Shown here: one piece after another, positions 36,306 through 45,063 of the stretch
Numbering within the stretch: position 1 is the first letter of the stretch
Layout: each line of letters begins with the position of its first letter
Source: GWE2-40-63 sp041664345
Lineage (GTDB): Bacteria; Bacteroidota; Bacteroidia; Bacteroidales; SZUA-534
Length of the DNA stretch: 64,000 bases
Assembly (NCBI GenBank): GCA_041664345.1
Contig: JBAYKX010000011.1
Span: 1-64,000 of the forward strand
Direction: 5' to 3'
Notes under the pieces: generated by a model
The model's database searches: none
Told to the model about the DNA's origin: nothing
The model's input: only the letters and a program-made list of their open reading frames with translations
Made by a program: the position numbers and the translations under genes

Positions 36306-36419
36306 TACAATTCCCTCAATGCTTAATATTTGTTAATTCTAAAAGATACAGATTACACTATAAATTTTCAATCAACCAATCGGGTTTGTAATGTTGGTGG
36401 TGTTCACCAAACGAACCTT

Positions 36420-36755
36420 TTACTTCTTTGCCAACAATTTATAAGTACATTTTTCACCAAAAATTTGTGAGAAATATACCTGAGCCTCTGGTTTATCTTC
36501 TTCAAGAAGCAGTAAATGAGCCAGATTTTTGTTTTTTCGGTCTGATAAGCTGACATGGCATATTGGGCAAGTAAAATTTACCGTGTTTCCTTCAACAATG
36601 GTAAAATCTTCGCTAAACGAAGAATTATAGTTTCCAAGCTCACCTTCAATCATAACAATTCCCTTTAATCCGGTACGGGTTTTACCTGCTAGAATAATTC
36701 GATTTCCGATATTTACGCTATTCCTGCATTTAGGACATACATATTTTCCTTTCAT
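36420..36755 (-). CDS. Zinc-ribbon protein, apparently frameshifted at its 3' end
   Basis: 111 residues with CPKC (Cys7, Cys10), CPICH (Cys63, Cys66) and Cys103, a two-knuckle zinc-ribbon layout. It is collinear with the neighbour at 36870. Its frame stops after CTYKLLAKK, but a shifted frame continues with EVKGSFGEHHQHYKPDW to a stop at 36358. The neighbour reads EALESYGEHLNRYTDPDW at the same place. Adding one A to the AAAG-AAG stretch near 36430 restores full length. So this copy carries a one-base deletion, or the sequence has an error. The function is unknown, and the ribbon suggests protein or nucleic-acid binding. Confidence 0.7.
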   Translation of the reverse strand: MKGKYVCPKCRNSVNIGNRIILAGKTRTGLKGIVMIEGELGNYNSSFSEDFTIVEGNTVNFTCPICHVSLSDRKNKNLAHLLLLEEDKPEAQVYFSQIFGEKCTYKLLAKK

Positions 36756-36869
36756 TTTTGCTTCAATTTAAGTCGAGTTTTTAAACTGAGAAAAAATACA
36801 AAAAGAAATTATAAAAACCAATAGCTGAAATTTTGAAACAAAAGGCTCCATTATTTACTTCAAAAATGC

Positions 36870-37274
36870 TTAGAACCACATGAACCAATCGGGATCGGTG
36901 TACCTGTTTAAATGTTCACCGTAACTTTCCAAAGCCTCTTTTTCTACAATTTTATAGGTGCATTTTTCGCCATATATCTGCGAAAATACAATGTAACTTT
37001 CCTTTTCTTCATCATCAATTCGAATAAAACGAGCCAAACGATCGTTTTTTTTGTGCGTTAAATTTGAATGGCAAATGGGGCAGGAAAATTTTACTTGATC
37101 ACCTTCAAGAATTGTAAAATCAGCGCTGAATTTACTTTCATAGTTTCCAAGTAAGGTATGCAATACAACAATACCTTTTTGGCCGAACTCATTTTTTGCA
37201 ATAAGAACAATATCATTACCTACATTGATACTGTTTCTGCAATCCGGACATAAATATTTTGATTCCATATCCAT
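36870..37274 (-). CDS. Zinc-ribbon protein, intact paralogue
   Basis: 134 residues from the ATG at 37274 (MDMESKY), or 132 from 37268. The frame opens with GTG at 37289. CPDC near the N terminus and CPICH in the middle would hold zinc. A further Cys lies in EKCTYK, and the tail has the conserved GEHLNRYTDPDW. It has strand-rich segments between the knuckles (DFTILEGDQVKFSC). It follows the ABC ATPase by about 100 bases in the same direction, so it may be the tail of the large operon or have its own promoter. It is the tandem partner of 36420. The role is unknown. Confidence 0.75.
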   Translation of the reverse strand: MDMESKYLCPDCRNSINVGNDIVLIAKNEFGQKGIVVLHTLLGNYESKFSADFTILEGDQVKFSCPICHSNLTHKKNDRLARFIRIDDEEKESYIVFSQIYGEKCTYKIVEKEALESYGEHLNRYTDPDWFMWF

Positions 37275-37310
37275 AAAGTTTAAATTCACTTAATTCTCTA
37301 TTAAGATACG

Positions 37311-37343
37311 AAAAAAAAATGTCAAAGTCAATAGTTGGCTTTG
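37311..37343 (-). terminator. Weak terminator after the ABC ATPase
   Basis: On the minus strand, CAAAG...CTTTG (5 pairs plus one more with a mismatch) is followed by ACATTTTTTTTT. The stem is short, so readthrough into the zinc-ribbon genes is likely. Confidence 0.4.
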
Positions 37344-37371
37344 GTATTGTTGGGAAATACATCAAACTTAA

Positions 37372-38250
37372 TTAGTTAACATCCTTAATTGAATCGCGGT
37401 GTGAAAGGTCAAAATTCCCAATGTTTTGCAAATGGTTGGGGTTAAGTCCCTCGTAACGGATTGCTTCCATTAGGTTGTTAAACTCGTTGGTGTTTTTTAT
37501 TTTGGTGGAGCGGGGGTGGGGCCAGGGAATTTCCACGTCCTTAACAATTTTTGCCCCTTCGGATCCATCTTCATGATCATAATATTGCGAAATTACCAAT
37601 AGACGGGTTCCCATAAAAATGGCTTCTTCCAAACTATGGGTCACAAAAAGTACCGTTTGTTTGGTTTGTTTCCATTGTTCCAGGGTAAATACCTGCATCT
37701 CTTCTCGGGTACCTTCATCTAAGGCTCCAAATGGTTCATCCATCATCAATATCTTTGGCTTCATTATCATGGCTTGTGCAATTGCCGTGCGCTGCCGTTG
37801 CCCACCCGATAGTTGATTTGGGTATTTATTGGCATGTTCAATAAGCCTGACACGCTCCAAATATTGGTCGGCTTCTTTTTGGAATTCCTTCCTTTTTTGT
37901 ATCCATTGGCGTGTATGCGTAATTGGGTCAAATAAATTGAACCTCTCCAGTTCTAGCCCAAACATTACGTTTTCGCGGACTGTTTTGTGTGGGAATAAGG
38001 AATATTTCTGAAAAACAACTCCTCGGTCGCGGTTGGGTACGGTAATTTCCTGGTCGTACATGCTAACAGTTCCCGTTGTTGGTGTTTCGGATCCCAAAAT
38101 AAGGCGCAACGTGGTCGATTTGCCGCATCCTGTTGGGCCTACTACGGTTACAAATTCGCCTTCCCTAATATTTAGGTTTATCCCGTTTAAGATGGTACGG
38201 CCATCATATTTTTTGTAAGCTTTTTTTAGTGAGATAATATAGTCTGACAT
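37372..38250 (-). CDS. ABC transporter ATPase, nitrate/sulfonate/taurine type
   Basis: 292 residues. Walker A is GPTGCGKST, with the Q-loop in VFQKYSLFPHKTV, signature LSGGQRQRTA, Walker B ILMMDEPFGALD and the switch His in THSLEEA. This is a complete nucleotide-binding subunit of the SsuB/TauB/NrtD group. About 45 extra residues at the C terminus follow the core. It partners the permease at 38397 and probably the binding protein at 39423. A 146-base gap with two palindromes separates it from the permease gene, so the three genes may be expressed at different levels. Confidence 0.92.
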   Translation of the reverse strand: MSDYIISLKKAYKKYDGRTILNGINLNIREGEFVTVVGPTGCGKSTTLRLILGSETPTTGTVSMYDQEITVPNRDRGVVFQKYSLFPHKTVRENVMFGLELERFNLFDPITHTRQWIQKRKEFQKEADQYLERVRLIEHANKYPNQLSGGQRQRTAIAQAMIMKPKILMMDEPFGALDEGTREEMQVFTLEQWKQTKQTVLFVTHSLEEAIFMGTRLLVISQYYDHEDGSEGAKIVKDVEIPWPHPRSTKIKNTNEFNNLMEAIRYEGLNPNHLQNIGNFDLSHRDSIKDVN

Positions 38251-38300
38251 GGGTGGTGTTTTTAAGTTTTTTCCTAATTTATCGTAATTAACTTATACCT

Positions 38301-38390
38301 TAAATCAGCAAATCGCAGTGCGACTCTATTGAAAAGGAATGTTTTACATTAATTCAACAACCTCTGATTTAGTGAAGTCGCGCCGCGACT
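38301..38390. repeat. Paired palindromes between ABC genes
   Basis: TCGCA-G-TGCGA (38313-38323) and AGTCGCG-C-CGCGACT (38376-38390) lie in mirrored order, flanked by AAATCAG and CTGATTT. So the whole block is also an inverted repeat. It looks like a REP-type extragenic element in the gap between permease and ATPase genes. Confidence 0.6.
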
Positions 38391-38396
38391 ATATTT

Positions 38397-39302
38397 CTAA
38401 CCATTTTCAATCCATTTAAAACGGGTATCAATCCATCGGCGGAGCAACCAATCAATGCCAAACGCCAAAACGCTTATCCAAATCACATAAGGAATAATGG
38501 TGGCCATATCCATGTAGCGGCGTACCACAAAAATGCGGTACCCCAGCCCAGCTTCGGCAGCTAAGGCTTCGCCGGCAATTAAAAAAAGTATGATTGCCTT
38601 AAAATTCAATCGAAAAGTATCCAACACTTTAGGCAATATCTGCGGGAATACAATTTTGTAGATAATTTCGTGGGTGCTGGCATTTAATGTCAACCCTTTT
38701 GTTACCTGCTCTTTAGGGATTTCTTTAACACGCAAGAACGTGTCGAGGATTAGGGTGGGCGCAACTCCAATAACAATGAGTGCAATTTTGGCAGTTTCGC
38801 CTAACCCGAAAACTATGAATAATATGGGCAACACGGCCAATGCCGGTATTTTGTCGAAAAAAAGGATGAACCGATAAAGAAGTTTTTCCATATACGGAAA
38901 TACACCCATGTACAGCCCAATTAAAATACCCAAAAAAATAAACAAAACAGCAATAAAAACGCGGTATGCACTGGCTTTGGTATCGTCCCATAATTGCCAT
39001 TCGCCATTTTTCAGCATTTCCTTTAATTTTCCGGAATGGTAAGCCTCCTTTAACGTCCGTGGTTGGTTGGTTTCAAGCAATTCCCCTTCTTCGTTATATT
39101 GTTCTTCAATAACCGGCTGAAAAATTGCTTTGGTAAAACTATGCACCATTTGCCCAGCCGTTGGGATTAGCTTGTCGTTGGGGTTTTCTTTATGCCGGTT
39201 GATGGATGCGTATCCATATAAAATGATACTAATCGCGAATAAAAGTATCCCTAAAGTGGCCGACGACCATTTTGAGGGTTTTGCATTGATATTGAAAAAC
39301 AT
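38397..39302 (-). CDS. ABC transporter permease, nitrate/sulfonate/taurine type
   Basis: 301 residues. TM1 (about 15-35) is followed by an unusually long N-terminal extracytoplasmic part (about 36-105). Four or five further spans follow, with the inner-membrane EAA-type coupling loop around KGLTLNASTHEIIYKIVFPQILP. This is the TauC/SsuC family layout, except for the roughly 70-residue insert between TM1 and TM2. It forms the channel for the ATPase at 37372. It lies 120 bases downstream of the binding-protein gene, past a strong terminator-like hairpin. Confidence 0.9.
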   Translation of the reverse strand: MFFNINAKPSKWSSATLGILLFAISIILYGYASINRHKENPNDKLIPTAGQMVHSFTKAIFQPVIEEQYNEEGELLETNQPRTLKEAYHSGKLKEMLKNGEWQLWDDTKASAYRVFIAVLFIFLGILIGLYMGVFPYMEKLLYRFILFFDKIPALAVLPILFIVFGLGETAKIALIVIGVAPTLILDTFLRVKEIPKEQVTKGLTLNASTHEIIYKIVFPQILPKVLDTFRLNFKAIILFLIAGEALAAEAGLGYRIFVVRRYMDMATIIPYVIWISVLAFGIDWLLRRWIDTRFKWIENG

Positions 39303-39355
39303 AGCACTTGGTTTATTTGTTTAATCAATTTCCATTGTTTGCCTTTATTGAAAAA

Positions 39356-39401
39356 CTGGAATGTTTAAAATAGTGATGATACCAACTTTTAAACATTCCA
39401 G
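39356..39401 (-). terminator. Strong hairpin between binding-protein and permease genes
   Basis: A perfect 15-base stem (CTGGAATGTTTAAAA and its complement), 16-base loop, followed by TTTTTC on the minus strand. It begins 22 bases past the binding-protein stop. Such attenuators often let binding protein be made in excess of permease. Confidence 0.75.
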
Positions 39402-39422
39402 CCTTACTGTTAACCCAAATTT

Positions 39423-40487
39423 TTACAGCTTGTTTTCAGCAGCCATTTTCATATAGGTGTCGTCGAAATGGAACAAAAGGTTGCCCGAATTCCCAATAAT
39501 TTTGGCCCCGGGGAATTCAATGCCTAAATCATCGGCAGTTACAACACGGTCGCCTAACAATTTATATTTAAAGCAGAAATTGCGGACTTTTTTCATGTTG
39601 CCCATTATTTCTTCGCCATTCATATAGGCTATGGCATCGCTGGCTTTATAAAACATAGCCGTGGTTTTTAGCTGGGCTTTATATTCGGTAAGGCTAGAGC
39701 CGCCGGCTTTGGCCATCAAATCTAAAGCATTGTCGGCTTTAGCCCCCCGCGTGCTCATAATGCCCATAACTTCGAACCAAGCGCCATTGAGTGCTTTGGC
39801 CAGGGCTGGGTTGTCTTTTAGTATTTTTGATGGTACCATCATCAGGTCGAGTACCTCGCCGGGTATTTGCGACGAATCGAATATTTTGCTTACACCGGGA
39901 GTCTGCATAATTTCCATTACCAATGGATTCCATGTTACAACAGCTTCTTGGCTTGTGTTGGATACAAATGCCGGGGCAATATCGCTGTCGCTCACATTAA
40001 TTACTTTCACATCGGTATCTTTCATCTTATTCATATCCAAGGCTCTCGACAATAAGTAATGCGACACGGAAAATTCCACCAAGCTTATCTTTTTACCAGC
40101 TAAACCGGGTATGGTAAGGTTATTCCTAACTAAAATGGCATCGTTACCATTGGAGAAGTCGCCCAAAATTACTGCGGAGCTTTCAATGCCAGAGGCAACC
40201 GGAATGGTAAGGGCATCCATATTGGTCATTACACAAGCATCAACCTGTCCGCTGGTGTATGCTTCAATGGAAGCAATGTAATCCATTTTAACCAATTTAA
40301 TTTCGATACCCTGTTTTTTAGCCCAGGCATCTAAAATGCTCGATTTACTGGCATAATCCCAAGGATTCCATCCTGCATAAATTGACCACGCTACTTTAAA
40401 GCTCTCTTTTTTTTGAGCCGATGCCGATTGCCCTGTCATTAGCAACATCAAAAGGCTTGCTCCACATATTATTACGGTTTTTTTCAT
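39423..40487 (-). CDS. ABC transporter substrate-binding protein, NMT1/TauA-like
   Basis: 354 residues with a signal peptide ending near SASAQ. The mature part shows the type-II binding-protein pattern: FKVAWSIYAGWNPWDYA, KMDYIASIEAYTSGQVDACVMTNMDAL, and GDFSNGNDAILVRN. These segments resemble the binding-protein group found near urea carboxylase (guanidine/urea-type transporters). That likeness is from memory and is tentative. It delivers a small ligand to the permease/ATPase downstream. It is the first transporter gene after TelA (88-base gap holding a perfect palindrome). Confidence 0.87.
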   Translation of the reverse strand: MKKTVIICGASLLMLLMTGQSASAQKKESFKVAWSIYAGWNPWDYASKSSILDAWAKKQGIEIKLVKMDYIASIEAYTSGQVDACVMTNMDALTIPVASGIESSAVILGDFSNGNDAILVRNNLTIPGLAGKKISLVEFSVSHYLLSRALDMNKMKDTDVKVINVSDSDIAPAFVSNTSQEAVVTWNPLVMEIMQTPGVSKIFDSSQIPGEVLDLMMVPSKILKDNPALAKALNGAWFEVMGIMSTRGAKADNALDLMAKAGGSSLTEYKAQLKTTAMFYKASDAIAYMNGEEIMGNMKKVRNFCFKYKLLGDRVVTADDLGIEFPGAKIIGNSGNLLFHFDDTYMKMAAENKL

Positions 40488-40527
40488 TTTATTAAATTTT
40501 TGAGTTTTGATTCTTTTTTGATTTTTG

Positions 40528-40545
40528 TCCCGATAGCTATCGGGA
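40528..40545. repeat. Perfect 18-base palindrome
   Basis: TCCCGATAGCTATCGGGA lies in the 88-base gap between telA and the binding-protein gene. A related core (CCCGATAGCT) occurs in the hairpin at 216-255, so it is more likely a dispersed extragenic palindrome than a specific operator. Confidence 0.5.
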
Positions 40546-40575
40546 TGATTTTTGGTGTTTTCTTGCTGACACTAT

Positions 40576-41817
40576 TTACTCAATGGCGGTAATATCCAAG
40601 ATAACATTATCCCTAACCGCGGACCCTTTTTCCATGCGTTCGATTGTTTCGTTGGCTTGGTCGGTAAGCATTTTGAACTTGTCAACGGTTTCGCGCATGG
40701 CAGGCAACGACTCGCGACGGAAATTGCTTATTTCGTCCATGGCCTGGTTCAATGAATCAAATGCCATGGCAAGTTTATCCACATTAATGGTTGATTCGGT
40801 AGCCATTTTTTGAATCTCAACACCTTGTGTCTGTATCAACTTGGCGTTATCGGCAATTAAATCGGAAGTAGTCTGGTCAATCTGCTTTTTAGCATCGAGT
40901 ACCTGTTTTTGCTTATTCAGGGCCAACCGGGTAGTAACTGCAATGCGCAAAGCACTGGCCGTGATAGTTACGGTGCGGTTCACTCCGGTAATTAGCTCGT
41001 TATTGTTCCTTATCAACAAATCGTAGGAAATAACACCCTGTTGGTTTACCGCTAAAGTGGTTTGCAAGTCAATAATACGCTGGTTGAGCGGGAAAAGCAG
41101 TTCTTCCTGTATAAATCGGTATTTTTCCGATTCCGCTTCTACCTCTGTTTTTAATTTCTGTTCCAGCTTTTTATACAGGTGGTTTCCTATTTCGGTAGCC
41201 CGTTTAAGTCCTCCAAGGGTATCGCGCATGCTTTTTTTGTCGAATTCCAAGGTTTGGTTGTCGTCGAGCAATTGGTCGCGGCCGGCTTTCAGGTTTTCAA
41301 TAATTTCGGCAATAACATGTTGTGCCGATTCGTATTTTTCAAAATATCGGCTTATGGGGTTTTTCTTTCCGAATATGCTCCGGAAGAACTTAGCCACGGC
41401 ACCTTGTGGGCTCGAAAGATCGTAATGCCCTGGGTTTAAATCCTCCACTTGGTTCCGCAAGTCGAGCAGGCTTTTAGCCACGGGCCCGCCATCCTGGGTA
41501 TTTGCCAGGGTTTTTACCGATTGGTCGAGAATTTTGCTGTGGTTGGCCAACGAGTTCTGAAATTTCAGTCCCATTTCATTTACATACCGTTTCTTGGTGT
41601 AATCGTCGATGCGGTCGGTAAGCAAGTCGTCAATCAGTTTATCGGTTTGTGCATCAATGGCCGGATCAATAACATCGGTTTTAATGGTGTTTAAGCCCAA
41701 TTCCTTTTCAATTTCCGACTCGGTAGGAATTGCCTTGAGTTTCAATTCTGCTTCTTTGGCCACAAATCCGGGTGATTCCGTCTGGGATACTTGTTCTTTT
41801 TGAGGTACTGGTTCCAT
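40576..41817 (-). CDS. telA: TelA/KlaA-family toxic-anion-resistance protein
   Basis: 413 residues, entirely helical and cytoplasmic, with the TelA family segments: DLSSPQGAVAKFFRSIFGKKNPISRYFEKYESAQ, given here only as landmarks near 135-165, then LYKKLEQKL, QRIIDLQTTLAVNQQGV, and the C-terminal TLTDQ-type coil (ADNAKLIQTQGVEIQK). The family is named for tellurite resistance, but the biochemical role is not established. Together with the two-TM coiled-coil gene 16 bases upstream it forms the TelA-XpaC pair seen in many bacteria. Here that pair sits between binding-protein/OmpA fusions and an ABC importer, which suggests an envelope-stress or ligand-sensing role. Confidence 0.85.
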   Translation of the reverse strand: MEPVPQKEQVSQTESPGFVAKEAELKLKAIPTESEIEKELGLNTIKTDVIDPAIDAQTDKLIDDLLTDRIDDYTKKRYVNEMGLKFQNSLANHSKILDQSVKTLANTQDGGPVAKSLLDLRNQVEDLNPGHYDLSSPQGAVAKFFRSIFGKKNPISRYFEKYESAQHVIAEIIENLKAGRDQLLDDNQTLEFDKKSMRDTLGGLKRATEIGNHLYKKLEQKLKTEVEAESEKYRFIQEELLFPLNQRIIDLQTTLAVNQQGVISYDLLIRNNNELITGVNRTVTITASALRIAVTTRLALNKQKQVLDAKKQIDQTTSDLIADNAKLIQTQGVEIQKMATESTINVDKLAMAFDSLNQAMDEISNFRRESLPAMRETVDKFKMLTDQANETIERMEKGSAVRDNVILDITAIE

Positions 41818-41833
41818 AGTTTTACATGTTTAA

Positions 41834-42679
41834 TTATCGTGAATAATAGGTTGAACGCAAGGCCATTTCTTCCAAAGCCTTCATGGAGTTTTCCATGTCG
41901 AGCTGTGCTTGGTTGTTCTTGCTCCGGTTTATTTCAGAAATAGCAATGGTGGTTTGGTCAATTTGTGTGAGGGCGGCTTCATTTTCAGCCAAAGTTTCAT
42001 CAATCCTTTTTTTTATGGTTTCATACGATTCTTGGCTGCGCAGCAAAGCTTCCATCTCCTTTTTTACGGCCATGTTGTTTTTATCTTTCTTTTCAATTTC
42101 TTTTAAACTGGCACTTATATAATTCAAGTCAATGCTTTTAAGGGTTTTTAACGAAATTACTATATGGTTCAAGTTATCGATGCCCGATAGATAAACCTCT
42201 TTTGCAATGCTGTAATAGCGTTGATAAGTCAACTGCGATTCGTCGAATTTTTGGTTGAGCACTTCAACCAGGATAGTAAACTTCTGGAGGAATTGATCCA
42301 ATTGCAGCGCGGCATGTTTGCTACCCAATTCCAACAAATCTTCTTTAAGGTGTTTAAGTTTTTCATGGGTATGTTCATCCATAATCCGGTGCAGGTATTC
42401 AATGTATTGTTTTTCGAAGGTTGGGCCTTTGAACAAGGTGTTAATTACAAAAAATCCAACAGAAACGGCTGCTATGCCAAGCATTGTCAAAAAAACAAGG
42501 TACGTAAAACCAAACAAAGCGCCAATAATCACAATACCGGCAATTGCCGGGTGGGAATACCTAAAAGTCCAGTGTTCCAGTGCCGTATTTATAAGTGCTT
42601 TTTTTATAGCTCCCTGGGTAAAATCTTTTGAGGTAGGCAGCAGTTTCTTTTCAACTTCTGTTATGGCAGCTTCATTCAT
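41834..42679 (-). CDS. XpaC-like membrane coiled-coil protein
   Basis: 281 residues. Two adjacent membrane spans (about 45-63 and 66-82) make a hairpin, followed by about 195 residues of mostly coiled-coil helix (KQYIEYLHRIMDEHTHEKLK... to LDMENSMKALEEM). The layout and position next to telA match XpaC-type proteins (named for a hydrolysis phenotype, true function unknown). No enzymatic motif is visible. It may be the membrane anchor for TelA. The gene lies 34 bases after the upstream binding-protein/OmpA fusion. Confidence 0.7.
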   Translation of the reverse strand: MNEAAITEVEKKLLPTSKDFTQGAIKKALINTALEHWTFRYSHPAIAGIVIIGALFGFTYLVFLTMLGIAAVSVGFFVINTLFKGPTFEKQYIEYLHRIMDEHTHEKLKHLKEDLLELGSKHAALQLDQFLQKFTILVEVLNQKFDESQLTYQRYYSIAKEVYLSGIDNLNHIVISLKTLKSIDLNYISASLKEIEKKDKNNMAVKKEMEALLRSQESYETIKKRIDETLAENEAALTQIDQTTIAISEINRSKNNQAQLDMENSMKALEEMALRSTYYSR

Positions 42680-42713
42680 TGAATTTGTTTTTGTGAATTG
42701 GTAACTATTTTAA

Positions 42714-44252
42714 TCAGTCCTGCAACAAAACGAATTCCACCCTTGCCCAGCGCATGTAAAAAGCCCTTATGTTTTCGCCGGTTTTTTGAGTAGGAGGTTG
42801 TTTATCTCCAACCCCATTGGCCAATAGGCGGTTAGCATCCACACCATGAACGGCAATCAATCGGCTCCGAACCACATTGGCCCGTTCCGACGATAGTTTT
42901 AAGTTGGCTTTTTCGTCACCTTTGCCAGTGTGCCCACGGATGGCAACCCGATAGTCGGGATAGTTGTTTAAAAGCATCATGGCAACTTTGTCCACAATCT
43001 CTTCACCCTGATAATCGAGCAAACTGGTGCTGCTCTGAAAAGTAACCGGTTCCACACGTATAGTCCCAATTTCAGGTAATTTGCTCCATTCTTCGGGGGT
43101 AAGTGCATCAAAAACTTTTGTTGTCCCGCTACTTGCAACCCCTGATTTTTCAGTTGTTTTCAACTCTTCCAAAAAGGAGCTATTAATCAAGCGGAACGGG
43201 TCGTCAATGTCGTCGGTAATGCTTTTGGTCCGGTGCATTACATCGGAACAGGAATAAATGGCATTAATAATTCCGTCTTTCGAATTCATGCCAACTGCCA
43301 TTGGGATATCGAACAATTGCATGCAATTTTCAGTGAGCGAAAACCATTGAATACTTTGTACCATGTTGGATACATCGGCTTTTTCAATTTTCGAAATATT
43401 CGAGAGTTGCTCAACCATTTCGTCGGGGCGCGATTCATAGTAGTTCAACACCCTGAAATAGGTTTTCAGAAACGTCAGTACATAATCGGGGTTCTTGGCA
43501 ACTACATCGCGGTGAAACACAAATACGTCAATAATGTATCCACTGAATTTGTCGCTGCCCCAAAGTTTTTTCATGCCAAGTTTATTTATCGCTTTTGAAA
43601 CGTCGGGTTCCCACATAACAAAAGCATCGCCAACTGAGCGGTCTTTGGTGGCTTCTTTGGCTTTTTTATATACCTCGCCTGAACCACTTAACTCGCGCCG
43701 CCATGAATTGTCGGTTTGCAGTACGGTTAAATCGAAATCGGAAATGGTAAGGTCTAATAAAAAGGAGCTGGGCGATTTCGTGGTATAATAAATAATTAAA
43801 TCACTGTTGTTCAAGTCATTAATTTTATTGTTCGGAAAAATGTCAGGAAACCCTACAATGGCATCGGCTCCTTTCGATTCGCAGATGGCGGCCACAATAA
43901 CCCCAGGGAAGTTATGTTTCATGCCATGTTCAAGGTAGGAGTTGATGGGGAGCACAATGAAGTCATAAGTGCCATCGGAAAATTTTTTCAGCCGATCCTC
44001 ATAATTGCCTTGGTCGTCATCAAATTTTAGCGACAATCCTTTGCGGGCAAGTTGTTTCTTCATTTCCACCGATTGCAGGTAGGCATATCCCAAATAACTG
44101 TCGCCAGCCCATTTGAGCGTTTTGGTAATTTGTTGGGCATCGGAGGTATCGGTCTGTTTTTTTTCAGTCCACAAATTTTTGCCAAAATAGGCCAACAAGG
44201 CAAAAATTACAATAACAATAAACAATACTATTGGGCCTTTTCTGCTTTTCAT
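42714..44252 (-). CDS. Substrate-binding protein fused to an OmpA peptidoglycan-binding domain
   Basis: 512 residues. An uncleaved-looking N-terminal TM (about 8-24) is followed by a binding-protein domain (about 45-350; LKWAGDSYLGYAYLQS, FSDGTYDFIVLPINSYLE) of the NMT1/SsuA type. An OmpA C-terminal domain (about 395-512; VAIRGHTGKGDEKANLKLSSERANVVRSRL) ends the chain. The usual GHTD aspartate reads Gly here, with an Asp three residues on. So an inner-membrane-anchored binding domain is joined to a peptidoglycan anchor. It lies 21 bases after the VWA gene. It could tether a ligand sensor in the wall rather than feed the transporter. Confidence 0.82.
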   Translation of the reverse strand: MKSRKGPIVLFIVIVIFALLAYFGKNLWTEKKQTDTSDAQQITKTLKWAGDSYLGYAYLQSVEMKKQLARKGLSLKFDDDQGNYEDRLKKFSDGTYDFIVLPINSYLEHGMKHNFPGVIVAAICESKGADAIVGFPDIFPNNKINDLNNSDLIIYYTTKSPSSFLLDLTISDFDLTVLQTDNSWRRELSGSGEVYKKAKEATKDRSVGDAFVMWEPDVSKAINKLGMKKLWGSDKFSGYIIDVFVFHRDVVAKNPDYVLTFLKTYFRVLNYYESRPDEMVEQLSNISKIEKADVSNMVQSIQWFSLTENCMQLFDIPMAVGMNSKDGIINAIYSCSDVMHRTKSITDDIDDPFRLINSSFLEELKTTEKSGVASSGTTKVFDALTPEEWSKLPEIGTIRVEPVTFQSSTSLLDYQGEEIVDKVAMMLLNNYPDYRVAIRGHTGKGDEKANLKLSSERANVVRSRLIAVHGVDANRLLANGVGDKQPPTQKTGENIRAFYMRWARVEFVLLQD

Positions 44253-44272
44253 TTCAGTGATTATCTTTTAAG

Positions 44273-45043
44273 TTATTGTTCAATCAGAGGTTCGTTCAAA
44301 TCGAATTCCTTGGGGTCAAAATCGGGTAGTTCGCCAATGGTTTTTTCCAGTGCTTTGCCCAATTCTTGGTAGTTGTGGGCATCGGTGTACGATAATGAAT
44401 AGGTCTTTAAGGTGTGAAACCCCTCAATACATAAGCCTATCCCGTAAATAGCAATGAACGGATAGCGCGAAGCTTCTTTAAGCGATTCCTCGAAAAGATC
44501 GGGTTCATTGGCCAATCCGTCGGTTACAATTACCAAACGATATTCGCCATAGCCCAGTTGTGTTTTGTATTGTTCCACCAGTTTTTCGACGCCATAATTG
44601 GTAGCTTCGGCCAAGGGTGTGCCTTTTTCAGGATTTATTCCGCTAATTGCTTCCCGTATTTTATTGTGGTTATTAGCGCCAAGGGCTACCACTTCTTCAA
44701 TACCCGAAGCGTTTGGTTTCCCAAAAACCAATAATCCTAGGTTGTATTCGTTGGGAATTTTGTTTATGTATTGAATGATGGCATCTTTGGCACCATATAT
44801 TTTTTGTTGGCCCGCGCAAAACTCATCCATACTGCCGCTGCCGTCGAACAAAATGTAAATGTTTTTGGTAAGCGATGGCTCTCCCGCCGATTCATCAAAT
44901 GTTACCTCAATATCGGCCAATTGCTCAGCAACCGGGGCGGTTTGCTCTTCGGGTGTTTCGGATTTGTTCTTTTTTGAGTAACTACATTTTACTATAACCA
45001 CTATAATTAGAATAACAATCCAGATTATATGTTTTGATTTCAT
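44273..45043 (-). CDS. Membrane-anchored VWA-domain protein
   Basis: 256 residues from the ATG at 45043 (MKSKHIIWIV). The longer frame starts with TTG inside the previous gene. An N-terminal TM (about 6-18) ends at Cys20, but the lipobox is poor (VIVKC). The VWA domain (about 55-240) has a full MIDAS: DGSGS (67-71), the Thr of GTPLAEA, and VTDGL. MIDAS domains bind a metal and form protein contacts. The domain faces the periplasm if the TM is anchored in the inner membrane. It sits between two binding-protein/OmpA fusion genes and likely works with them. Confidence 0.85.
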   Translation of the reverse strand: MKSKHIIWIVILIIVVIVKCSYSKKNKSETPEEQTAPVAEQLADIEVTFDESAGEPSLTKNIYILFDGSGSMDEFCAGQQKIYGAKDAIIQYINKIPNEYNLGLLVFGKPNASGIEEVVALGANNHNKIREAISGINPEKGTPLAEATNYGVEKLVEQYKTQLGYGEYRLVIVTDGLANEPDLFEESLKEASRYPFIAIYGIGLCIEGFHTLKTYSLSYTDAHNYQELGKALEKTIGELPDFDPKEFDLNEPLIEQ

Positions 45044-45063
45044 TTTTTTGATTTTTAAGTAAT

